Source of the DNA: Notolepis coatsorum
Taxonomy: Eukaryota; Chordata; Actinopteri; Aulopiformes; Paralepididae
Assembly (NCBI GenBank): GCA_963971535.1
Contig: OZ020589.1
Span: forward strand, 88,770,183-88,834,182
Direction: 5' to 3'
Length of the DNA: 64,000 nt
This document shows, piece by piece, positions 37,101 through 49,100 of the stretch. The notes under the pieces are model-generated. The model was not told the origin of the DNA, ran no database searches, and was given only the letters and a program-made list of their open reading frames with translations. Each line of letters opens with the position of its first letter. The first letter of the stretch is position 1. A program made the translations under genes and the position numbers.

Positions 37101-40100
37101 ACTGTAAAACTCAACTGAAATGAATTAATAGTTTATTTCGAACAACAAACATAATTAAGAAATAACTATGTAAATTTTTTTTTTTAAAGATGTAAAAATA
37201 ATTTGCTGTGAAAATAAATATAAAAAGTAAGATAAAAATAATAAACAAAAGAGTCCAAAAAGGAATACGATTATCTAATAATAATAAGATCAGTCCAAGA
37301 ACAAGGTGATTATCAGTCCAAGAACAAAATGATTATCGGGTCCAAGAACAAGGTGATTATCAGGTCCAAGAACAAGGTGATTATCAGGTCCAAGAACAAG
37401 ATGATTATCAGGTCCAAGAACAAGGTGATTATCAGGTCCAAGAACAAGGTGATTATCAGGTCCAAGAACAAGGTGATTATCAGGTCCAAGAACAAGATGA
37501 CTATCGGGTCCAAGAACAAGGTGATTATCAGGTCCAAGAACAAGATGATTATCAGGTCTTATTGTAATAAACCCTTCAAACACAGTTCAATTGTCTTCCA
37601 ACAAAATAATCTGCAAACGAAATCACTTGACAATCACTCCATTGTTCAAGTTAATATACTCCATTACTGTTAATAAATAATAGGTTATTTTACATCAATA
37701 GGCTACTGTCCATCCAGTATCTTTAGAAAGCAAAAGATATGCTGACTAGATCAGAACAAAACTCAAACAAATAAAAAGTTAATAATCTCCATTAATGAGT
37801 TACAACCTCCTCTTTACTGTACCTTTCTAGAATCACTGTTGTATTAATGTGTTACAACCTCCCTCCTCTCTACTGTACCTTTCTAGAATCACTGTTGTAC
37901 TGTATTAATGCGTTACAACCTCCCTCCTCTTCACTGTACACAAAGTGACACACATTTAATTAAAGGACTATAATAGTCTAATGTTGACTTCTCACCAGAG
38001 ATTGCCCGTCTAAACACATTTTTGTGTGCAACATTTTAGCTGATCTCAGGCTACCTTACTAAACGTCACAAAAGAGGTGGAAAATACTCCACAAGACTTG
38101 AAAGTTGCTAGACATTATGTAACCCAGCCTTCTGAAAACCACTGAGTCGTTTAACTTGAGCTAACACTCTACTACAAGCCCCGCACGTCAAACTCACTTC
38201 AGTTAGGTGCACTTGTTATTCAAGATTCAAGAGTTTTATTTGTCACATACATACATACACAAGACATGCAGTGAAATGTAGGTGGCCATGCCCGCCTCGA
38301 TTGTGCAAACATTTTAATAATAAAATATAATAATATAATATAATAAATAAGATAAAATAGACATGATAAAAAGTAATAAGAATACAATAGAATGCTAAGT
38401 TTAAGAATAAAGGTAATGAGTAATATATACAATAATCTACAAATATACAGTTCAGTTTTTAAAGTTACCTTTTTGTAGTGTATTTGTGTGTGGGGTGTGT
38501 GAGAGTGTAAGTGTGTATGTGTGCTTGTGTGTGGAGACTAGATCAGTGTTCTGATGGCCTGGGGGAAGAAGCTGAGTCTGAGTCTCTCTGTTTTTGCTTG
38601 TTATCATCTCCCAGCTACTCCTGGTTGCTGTGAGAATTGTAATGGCTTGTTGTAACAAGTAATACAGTAATGTTAACACATGTAAAGAGCAGTTTTCACA
38701 AGAGTAAATTACAGATTCAGCACTGAAAAATCGAACCTCCTCTGCTGCTCCTCCACCACTTAATGGGCCAAACTGATTTTGTGACTCCTATTGTTCTGGA
38801 CCGGGCCAGATTTCACACCTCCACTGCCTCCCACAGTGTATCAGGCTGGCGAGACTTTTTTATCTTAAACTTTTATTTGTCCCAAACGCCCCAGCTCCAT
38901 CAGATTCCTTAGCTTTTTTCACTGTTTACTTATCATGTATTGCAACACTAATATATGGGCAGTACCCCAAGTCAGACTGCCCCAAACCCACTTATTAAAA
39001 ATTATCTTGGGGGTCTGAGGGCAGTAGCCCCCGACCCCCTCCCTGGGGGAGCACTTAAGTTAAGTACCCTCTTTTTGTTCACTTTGGGAGCCAGCCACCG
39101 GCCCCCAAAATATAACACCCGAGTGCTAGTTTTAAAGTGGCAGAGGAGCAGCAGAAGCATAGCTGTCAACCCTACCGTTTTTCCCGGGATTCTCCTGTTT
39201 TTTCAACCTTCTTCACGCCCTGTTCACGGTTCACGGAATTGGCACGTATTTTGTACTTATTAATTTTTACAAAATGGCTGCAATTCCCCTCTGTGACGAC
39301 AGGTGGCAGCAGTGTAAAGTATGCCGAGTTGATTTCAATGTCTCACACGGTGGAAAACACGACGTCAGCGAATATTATGTGTTTAGAATATGTTGCGACG
39401 GTCGGATTGTTATTAAAAACGAAGGGATACTAGCTATGATGTGTAGGAGTTGGCGAATATGAATTGATTGCTTTAAAAACGAAGAGAAATGTCATATTTA
39501 CGCTGTTTAAAACGGGATGGCGGACGGAAATCTTTGGTTTTGGCTTAACGTGTGACGTTAGATTCAATTTACGTGCGGGGAAGTGGTTTACGTAAGGATT
39601 AATGACATGAACTAAGGTTGGGTGAGAGGTGTGAATGTAACTGGAAGCAGATTTTAAAAAAATCGAGCTGGTTTGGCATATAATGAGGAAGATTGCCGAT
39701 AAGAATGAACGTTTTTTACTTCCTGTTTTGGATGACTGGGGAGTTTGGTTGAATATCGACGTCTCTCATTGGTCTGTGTGGTATGACTGAACAATGTGAC
39801 CTCCCATTGGCTTAGATGAATGAATGACGTCAGCAGAATAGTGACGTGCTGCACTGGTTTGCGTGAAAGCAAGTCAGATAAAGTTTGGATGAATGTTTTG
39901 TGACTGTTGATATGAATGAAGAAATATGTTTATCTCTCGTGGTATGTGAAGAATTATTGTTTACAGTTAAGATGTGATGTGAGAGTGTCTGGCTGTGGAA
40001 GAGTGCAATAGATGTATAAATGAGGGAATTCCGTTTTCACCACAAGGTGGGAGCAAATCAATTACAATGGCTTGTTTTTAGCAGAGAAGGACTTCTTCCC

Positions 40101-43100
40101 CCATTTTCAATTCATCATAACATTTACAGTCAAATCAAATACATTTACAGATTACAACCTTTATTTAATGGTTAATATTTTGATAAAAGGTAATTTACTG
40201 TATTTTTATAGCATTTACACTTAAAGTAGGAACACAAAAGTAATCTGTAAAATAATATAGTGCATTTCCTGTGAAAAAACATTTACAGTTTACCCTTAAA
40301 CAAATGGCTGGGTACATACAGGTTTTGACCAGCAGATGGCAAGCGACGAGGCAGCTCCATTGGGGGGGGGGGGGGGGGCGAGTGGGAGGGGGCGGGGCCG
40401 GGGTAAGGGGCGGGGCTAAAATGTACACGTTTTGTCTCCTGCCTATGTTGACAGCTATGAGCAGAAGGGATCTGAATTTTCAGTGCTGCATCTGTACCTG
40501 TGCCTACCGACTTTCAGGATCCATGCAGATATATACCGAAACATACACTATACACCTATGCACACAACATGTTCATTGTTGAACATTAAATGTTGGGTGT
40601 GTTTTACATCATATGTAACTCCTCTCAGTTTCAGTTTATTTAAAAAGGACGGTACACATGAATCAACATTACTGTAAATGTGCCAGTTTTAGCCAGCTGG
40701 CTAATTCGCAACTGTATTCCGTTTGGCAAGATGTTATAAAACCATACACCTGTTGGTTGAATCTCGGAATCCCATCTTTCTTTGAGTTGAACATTTGTTG
40801 TTGAAAAACTTCAGCTAAACATGTGCTTTCAATTAGTACATGAAAGCACATAAAAAGTACCAAGAATTCATTGCAAGTATACTCTCTGAAAGGCATATAT
40901 TAAAAATGTCAGTATGGGAAAATAAATTATATAAAGAAAATGTGACTTGGACTGTGCTTGACCTTTTTCAAGTTTGATTGTAATCAAAGCTTGTACATGG
41001 ATGATTAATGTGGAAATACAACTTGGCTTGTTTCCCTTAACACCAGGCTACTGCTCACTAGTGGTTTCACCACAGTCACTCACATCTCTGCAAGGCTCTT
41101 CTTCATCCTCTTCCACATAGTAGTGGTCATCATCATCATCAAGTAGGTTCAATGATACGAAGGTCCACGACTATTATTACTTTAGTTACAATAAAAAAAG
41201 ATTAAAAAATTATTTGTATCATTAAAGAAGACAAATTAGGTTATGTGACCACTAGGTGGCATCATATGTTTGTGTTTCCATCCATATGTTGGTTGTTCAT
41301 GTTCTTTTGTGGTGAGATGACCAGCCTGAAAGTGCTCCGCCCGTGTGTCCTATTACATCAATCAATTACAATTGTTTGCAAGAAGGTTTGAAAATCGTTG
41401 GGCATTATAAAAAGGGTTAATCCTCACATCTCTTACTGCAATATAATTTGGGCCAACATTTGCCCTTCTTACTTACAAGCAATCCATAGATCTCAGAAAT
41501 CCTTTGTAAGAATTGCAACCAACTCTTCTTATTTAGCCCCAACCAAACCATTATTTAAACAACTGCAACTACTACTACTACTACTACTACAATTTATGAG
41601 GTCAACAAGTACCAAACAGGGGTTCTTATGTATAAAGTAATTGGTCTCCCTTCATCTTTACCTATTTTCTTTCAAAGTTATTTTGAGTTTAATTCTCATT
41701 ATCATGCACATCTCACAAGAAGAAATAATGACTTACACATTCCTTTCTGTAGGACCTCTGTTGCCAAATTCTCATTTGTTTATCAAGGTGATGTGGAATG
41801 ATATAAATAATCTAACAGAAACATGTTCCACTTTAAATACATTTAAAAGCAAGCTTAAAAAATAACTACAGATCCGGTAGTCTTTAGTATCCTTGTGTCC
41901 TTTAGTGAGTAGTCTTTTTTTGTATTTCTGTATACATTATATTTTGTTCAACATTGTAATTGTTGTATAATGCTGTATTGTATGTATCTGTGTATGAGAG
42001 GGATATGCGCATGTGTGTTTGTGCATAATGTGTGTGGGGGGGGGATTTTCAGTGTAGTTATTCTATATACTATATGTTTAAGAGCGGGGGTCACTTATAA
42101 TAAGCCCTTGGGCTTTATGACCTTTCCTGCACATTTGAACTGTTCTTCTTCTACTTCTTATTCCAGAATGTATGTTTGTAAGTGCAAATAATAATACAAA
42201 CAATACTCACCACCACAAAAAAAGCCAATACTGACTACCACAAGCAAGCCAATACTGACCACCACAAACAAGCCAATACTGACCACCACAAACAAGCCAA
42301 TACTGACCACCACAAACAAGCCAATACTGACCACCACAAACAAGCCAATACTGACCACCACAAACAAGCCAATACTGACCACCACAAACAAGCCAATACT
42401 GACTACCACAAGCAAGCCAATATGACCACCACAAACAAGCCAATACTGACCACCACAAACAAGCCAATACTGACCAAAGCCAATATAGACACCATGTCTC
42501 TTTGCTAATGGTGTATATAGACACCATGTCTCTGTGCTATCGGTGTATATATACTGTATACACCATGTCTCTTCCCAAGTAGTTTGTTATGGAGTCTGTG
42601 ATTTATTTTATGTTTGGTGACATTTTGGTGGCTAGAGGCTCACAAATTAGATGAGGGTCACCTTTGCTCATGAGACTAGAAGGGTTAACTGTTCTTTATT
42701 TGGAATGGTTAACTGTTCTTTATCTGGAAGGGTTAACTGTTCTTTACCTGGAAGAGGCAACTGTTCTTTATCTGGAAGAGTTGACTGTTCTTTATCTGGA
42801 CGGGTTAACTGTTCTTTATCTGGAAGAGTTAACTGTTCTTTATCTGGAAGAGTTAACTGTTCTTTATCTGGAAGGGTTAACTGTTCTTTATCTGGAAGAG
42901 TTAACTGTTCTTTATCTGGAAGAGTTAACTGTTCTTTACCTGGAAGAGTTAACTGTTCTTTATCTGGAAGAGTTAACTGTTCTTTATCTGGAAGAGTTAA
43001 CTGTTCTTTACCTGGAAGGGTTAACTGTTCTTTATCTGGACGGGTTAACTGTTCTTTACCTGGAAGAGTTAACCGTTCTTTATCTGGATGAGTTAACTGT

Positions 43101-46100
43101 TCTTTACCTGGAAGAGTTAACTGTTCTTTACCTGGAAGAGTTAACTGTTCTTTATCTGGAAGAGTTAACCGTTCTTTACCTGGAAGAGTTAACTGTTCTT
43201 TACCTGGAAGAGTTAACTGTTCTTTACCTGGAAGAGTTAACCGTTCTTTATCTGGAAGAGTTAACTGTTCATCAGTAGCACTAGGGGATCATTGATTTCT
43301 CCGTGTTCTTCTGTCTGCAGTATCTTTGTTGCCTTCGTGCTGGAGGCATTCTTCGTGGAGTACACCGTGGAGAAGGGGGACCTGCAGACGTCGCTGGAGA
43401 AGAAGATAGAGGAACTGGAACTGGGTGTTGACCAGTACGTCCTGGGCAAGATCTTCTCTATTGCACTGGACTTGATTTTAAAAACACATATTCACATATA
43501 TCACACACATATCATGGTTTAAATGGGATTTTATCATGGTATTATTTAGCAGTACCAAAGTGATTCATGATTTTATGGCTTTACCATGGTCTTTACCATG
43601 TTTCAACCAGTCTGCTAAATCAAGACATGTTAAGATAAGATAAGATATTCCTTTATTGATCCCCTTGGGGAAATTCAGGCATCATAGCAGCATGGGGGGG
43701 AGGGGGGGGGGGGGGGGGGGGTACAGGTAGTAAAACAACACAGTATACAGGTAGTAAAAAAAAAACACAGGCAGTGTAAACAATTTGATCAATATGGTCA
43801 ATATAATTTACTATCTGACTAGCTGAGGAATATTCACATTATTCACAGTGTCACATAAGGTGCAGTATGCATGAGGTAGTGTTATAATTTACTATCTACT
43901 GAGTACCGTACTTTTTGGACTATAAGCCGCGGCTTTTCCCCCCGTTTTTCAACCCTGCGGCTTATATAACGGTGCGGCTTATATGTGGACAAAACCCGAA
44001 AATCTAAATATTGCTTTTTTTACTGCATTGAAATGTTATTTATCTGTTCCCTTATTTGCTAAACTTAATACAAATGAGTTAATTATTGTTATTTGTCCGA
44101 CAGTATTGTGTCCCAATGGGAGTAATTCTCTGTAGAGGTGGGAACTTAAAGCTCAATATAAGAACGGCCATGCACCACCACCCACAGAATCGAGAGAGAG
44201 CAATCAATCTGTCAATCCTTTCCATGTCCGGGCCGGGTGAGGTTTCCCGTGTTGAGTCAAATTAAGCCGCAGGCTCCACTCCTTACATATGGTAATTAAC
44301 ATTAAAACACATGCGGCTTATAGTCCAGTGCGGCTTATATATGTACACATCATTCAATTTAGCTGCTGCGGCTTATAGTCAGGTGCGGCTTATAGTGCGA
44401 AAAGTACGGTATACATTATTCACAGTATCACGGTATCCACTGAAATATACATTATTCACAGTATCACAGTATCCACATAGGGTGCAGTAAGCCTAAGGTA
44501 GTGTAGGTTGTCCTCCTTGGGTTCCTATAAGTCCCAGGTCAATGTCTGGTAGCAGTCGCTGTCGCTGCCCCCTGTTGTGGAGCCTGGAGGCTGCTAGTCG
44601 CTGCCCACTGTTGTGGAGCCTGATGGCCGCTGGTATGAAGGACTGTCCGAGGCGGTTAGTTGAGTGTCGGGGGGGAATGAGTCTGTGGCTGAACGAGCTT
44701 CTCATCTTGACTAGCTCGTCGTAGAGGGGGTGGTAGGGGTTCTCCATGATGGCAGCCAGCTTCCTTATCATCCCCCTCTCTACCATCACCTCAAGTCTAG
44801 GTAGCTCGACTCCCACCACGGAGCTAGCCTTCCTCACCATGTTTCAATCAATCTGCTAAATCAAGACATGTTTCAATCAATCTGATAAATCAAGACATGT
44901 GTAGAAGGGTGGATTATCCCTACTTTATGAGAGTAGATACGAACTGTCACCAGGTAGTGGGAGAACAGCAGATCTGGGTCCGGCTGAGTCCCTGACTGTA
45001 GTGTAGGGGTATTAGAATTGGGATTTAGCAGAGGGAGCGGATGGGGCCTAGGGTTTACTAACCTAGGGGTTCTGCGCTGGTCCTTCTTGCCCTCCAGGGC
45101 GACTTACACACTTCCCCTAATACTTCTCACACCCGGTGGCAGTAGTGATAGATGATATAATTTCTCCCCAAAGCAGTACCTTTCCTTGTTGACGAGCGGA
45201 GACCTGTCCAGAACACCTGCCCCAATGACACATAGGCCGTGGATAAGAAGGGGTTAAGCAGTAATGCACATTAATCGAAAGGAAGGGGTTAAACAATAAT
45301 GCACATTAATTGACACACACACAGTGATCCCATTTGTACGCCTCTCCTTTTATATAAGTTGGGCATGCATTCAATACACGGCACAATGCATGGCACTTAG
45401 ATCTTACACTCTACGGTAATGAAACAGTAAGGGTTAATATACTTTTCATTCACCCATAGGGAGAGAGAGGGTAATGGCGAGCTCCGCGAGCTATTCAATG
45501 GGAAAGATTATCAATATACATACGTGCTGTCTGCACAACTTAATCACACAACACATGTAACCAGAAAATTAAGTGGGCCCACAGTTGAAACAAAAAGCCT
45601 ATCTAAGCCGGCATTACCCAAAACAACAAACGTTGGGGCGCCCCTAGTCACTGGTGCACGTGCCAGTTCAATGTATTTATTCTCTTCGCCCTTAGAGGGC
45701 ATGCTCTCGAAAAGGAGAATATTCGCCGATAATGTTCCAGAGCGCTTGGAGCGCTAACCGTACCTCGTTTGAGTGTACCAACCGAGTGCTGGCCTGCTCC
45801 CGCAACGAATGTCTGTGACGTGAGATGGCCGTCGAACGGTCCCGTGGTTGTCACCTGTGATAGCAAGGGGGCTGGCTGGGCTGACGTTAGGCCGGCGAAA
45901 GCTGGACTGGCTGTCGGCTAGGAGAATGCTGGAGGCGGGTGCGGTCCAGCGACGTCTGTTGCGGTGTCCGCTGCGGGGCTGGGAGATGGTGGAGCGACGC
46001 GTGAGCTAACTGTGCTAACAGGCCTATACTTGAAGCTAAGCTTTGGGTCAGTGCGACCCCCTAGCCTTTCGCCTATACATTCCTAAACGCAGCGCGTGGA

Positions 46101-49100
46101 ATATCCACAGCACAGTCCGGCAATAGAACATCTTCTTCTTGGTTCAAACGTACCCTAAGCACTATACTGGGAAGCTAGACTTTCGCATACGACATTACTA
46201 TCCCACACCGTGGCAGGAGTCGTATTTCGTGTGTCTTTAGTATCAGGAGCTCTTGGTCCACATGTCTGCTTGCTTTGCTGGAAAAACGATGAAGAGGTCG
46301 TCTTGCTGTATGAGCTCCTCCTTCAGCCAGCCTCTTCCTCACATGTTGTCACCAGCCCAACGTCGCACCAGCTCCCCCTGGCGACAGTCTAGCGCCATGT
46401 CCCACTACTGAATGTCAATGTTAAAGTATATAGAATCAGAACGGGTCATCTGTTACACAGCATTATCACGAACACAGTTAGAGCACAATGAATACAGTTA
46501 GACACATTGAATTACGGTTGTACATATTCACGTGTCTACACATGTTTCAATCAATCTGATAAATCAAGACATGTTTCAATCAATCTGATAAATCAAGACA
46601 CGTTTACATTTTTGTGAGAACTTTTATTAATATTTTTTTGAATTTATATGCAGCAGGTTCACCATCCATTCATTTCACTTATATATTTGTCAACTCAAGT
46701 CAAATGTCTTAAGCACTGTCTCACAAACACAGTTTGATACAAATAGTTTTACAGCATGACAAGAACAATGCATGACAGCATGACAAGAACAATGTAAACA
46801 ATGTGGCTAGGGAGGTAGAGTAGTCGTCTGAAGGAGGTTCCTTGTTCGATTCCCACTAGGGATGTCCGATATTATCGGCCTACCGATATTATCGGCCGAT
46901 ATTGGCATTAAAATGTGATATCGGAAAATATCGGTATCTGTTTTCAAAAAAATTAAAAATTAAAAATATCTTTTTACATTTCTATAACCTTTATTTACCC
47001 AGGCAAGCAAGTAAGAACAAATTCAGATTTTATTTAAGTATGCATAATGTTGTGTTAATTCCACAACAAGATATATGTAATGTTAATTACCTGAAATTAT
47101 TCAGTTTTGGGGGGGGGGGGATCCCTGCATATATCGGTATCGGTTGATATCGGTATCGGAAATTAAGAGTTGGACAATATCGGTATATCGGTATCGGTAA
47201 AAAAGCCAATATCGAGCATCCCTAATTCCCACTCTTCCCGGGCAGCGTGTCTAAGTGTCCTTGAGCAAGACACTTAACCCCTAACTGCTCCCGATGAGCA
47301 GGTTGGCACCTTGCATAGTCTGCCGTCGGTGTGTGAATGTGTGAGTGAATGGGTAAAATGTGAGGAACAAATTGTAAAGTGCTTTGGATAAAAGCTGTTA
47401 TATGAATGCAGCCATTAATGGTCGACTAATACTAATGGTGACGATTATGAGATTCAGAACACCTGAATAGAACTTTATATGTTGGAAAAACAATAATTCC
47501 CTGGTAAACCATGGAGTTATTGACGAAAAAGCTTTTTTTTAATACCTTTTTTTTTAGTTTCTCTGTTTTCTTTTTTCTTTCTTTTAATTTTTTTACGTCA
47601 TATTATGGTATGCTCACACAAAGGTAATGTATGACGGTGACGTTACTAGGGCTGTCTTAAATACTTCGAAGCTTCGAAGCTTCGTTCGATGGCACAAGCT
47701 TCGAACATAAAAAAAATGAAAAATAAATAAAAATTAAAAAAATATATATATTTTTGCCTCCAAAATCTTGCGCCTCCATTCCAATGAAACGAAAGTAAGC
47801 GGTGCCTCGACTCCACCTCTCTACAACAAGCACGTGGAGATTATCTGTGTTGAAAACAACAAGGACATGTGCAGCAGACATGTCGACGAAGAAGTCATCA
47901 GACGTGTGGTTACACTTTAAAATATGCAAAGACAATGCCCAAAAAGCCGAGTGCCAGATATGCCAGAAGACAACTTTGTCAAATCACCTAAAAAACTTAA
48001 GTATCGTTGTACACGACGGCGACGCCACACAAAACATTAATAAGGCTATGCCTATGCTGCTATGACTAATGTGTTACCAAGTTGGCTAATTTAATTGTAA
48101 TCATCTGCTTATGTAGGTGCATTGTCTGATATAATTATAAATTATAAATTATAAATTAAATATAATATAATTGTTTGCTTGATAGACGAAGGTTGCAACA
48201 TAATTATGTAATGTCATGTCGTTGGCTGTGAGAGCAGCCCCACTGCACCCAGGCAGCGCAGCCGAGTGAAACCTTGTTGGCTGCGTCACAGTCACGAAAG
48301 GGGCTACTTAATTCATTAATCCAATCCACTTTATTTATAGAGCACATTTAAAAACAACAAAGTTTACCAAGTGCTGTACAAGTCCCACAACAGAAGATAC
48401 ATTTTTTTTTTTTTTTTTTTTTGAAGCTTCGAATTAAAATCGAAGCTCGGCCCCGAAGCTTCGATTGCCAAAAAAAGCTTTGAATGTCAGCCCTAGACGT
48501 TACACTGCACCAGAAATAAAAGGTAGGTTCCCCTGAATCATAAAAGGTATAACACTTGATACTGACTCAAGGAATAAGCTCAGAATAGGCAAGAATATAA
48601 CACTATGTCCAGGTGAACCTTTGTCTATGTAGGCTTTAGAGGGTCAATGGAATCGACTAATACTAATTGTGACTATTACGAGAACCAAACCGTGCATGGC
48701 CGTTTCAATGGACTTTTAAACTGGTCTATTCTCAGACCAAAGAACCAACTGAAAATCACATGGAGAAGATGACAAACAGAAATGATCCTTTATCGTTTTG
48801 TTTTTTCTTGAATTAGGGACAAGTTGGAAGGGAACTTGGCGGACACCGTGGACACGAACGACGGCGTCACAGGGACCTCAGAGTCAACCAAGAGCAAACC
48901 CACCCTGATATTTAAGATTGCTTCAAAAAGTAAGTAATGATGTGTGTAAAGTTTAGTCAGCAACTGTGTCGACATAGGCCTACCCTCCTGGGAACTCTCC
49001 CTAAGTTGGGAACTGGCACCATCTACTGTTGTGAGGCATAATATAATCGGTCCTATTTTAAGACATATTTTAACACTTTCAGTGCCACCAGGGGGCGCAC

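Larger units (their letters stand above)
37030..41051 (+). other. U12-type AT-AC intron of the TPC gene
   Basis: The intron starts ATATCCTTTT (37030-37039), a full match to the U12 AT-AC donor consensus. TCCCTTAAC at 41033-41041 matches the U12 branch site at 8 of 9 positions and sits about 11 nt before the terminal AC (41050-41051). Splicing there joins CAC-G to TG-CTC, giving NQWHVLTSGF without gap or shift; no GT donor nearby does this. U12 introns are removed by the minor spliceosome. AT-AC introns are known in voltage-gated sodium and calcium channel genes, related to TPCs. The 4-kb intron holds a 24-bp minisatellite, a LINE stub and hAT relics. Confidence 0.88.

Noticed and set aside
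37030-37118. Extension of the TPC pore exon (DILFRTSGTFLNNN...)
   Set aside because: Read-through into the intron; the AT-AC splice restores the conserved S6 sequence, this extension does not.
37290-37673. Repeat proteins (SKNKVIIR, LFLDLIIT) on both strands
   Set aside because: 24-bp minisatellite inside the U12 intron; no gene support.
42222-42478. CRISPR-like regular array
   Set aside because: Units are adjacent identical repeats without unique spacers, in an animal intron.
42158-42527. Repeat proteins on both strands near 42.2-42.5 kb
   Set aside because: Same artefact from another 24-bp minisatellite.
42651-43278. Repetitive proteins NCSLSGRV / VLYLEELT in two plus-strand frames
   Set aside because: 24-bp minisatellite with period divisible by three; intronic and in two frames at once.
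43435-43522. Extension of the S6 exon (YVLGKIFSIALDLIL...)
   Set aside because: It lies beyond a good GTACGT donor, and the next exon joins in frame (VDQDKLEG). The helix-like reading is a chance open frame, though alternative use cannot be excluded without transcripts.
45524-46392. Small frames in the probable solo LTR
   Set aside because: Short, without domain likeness, inside a repeat.
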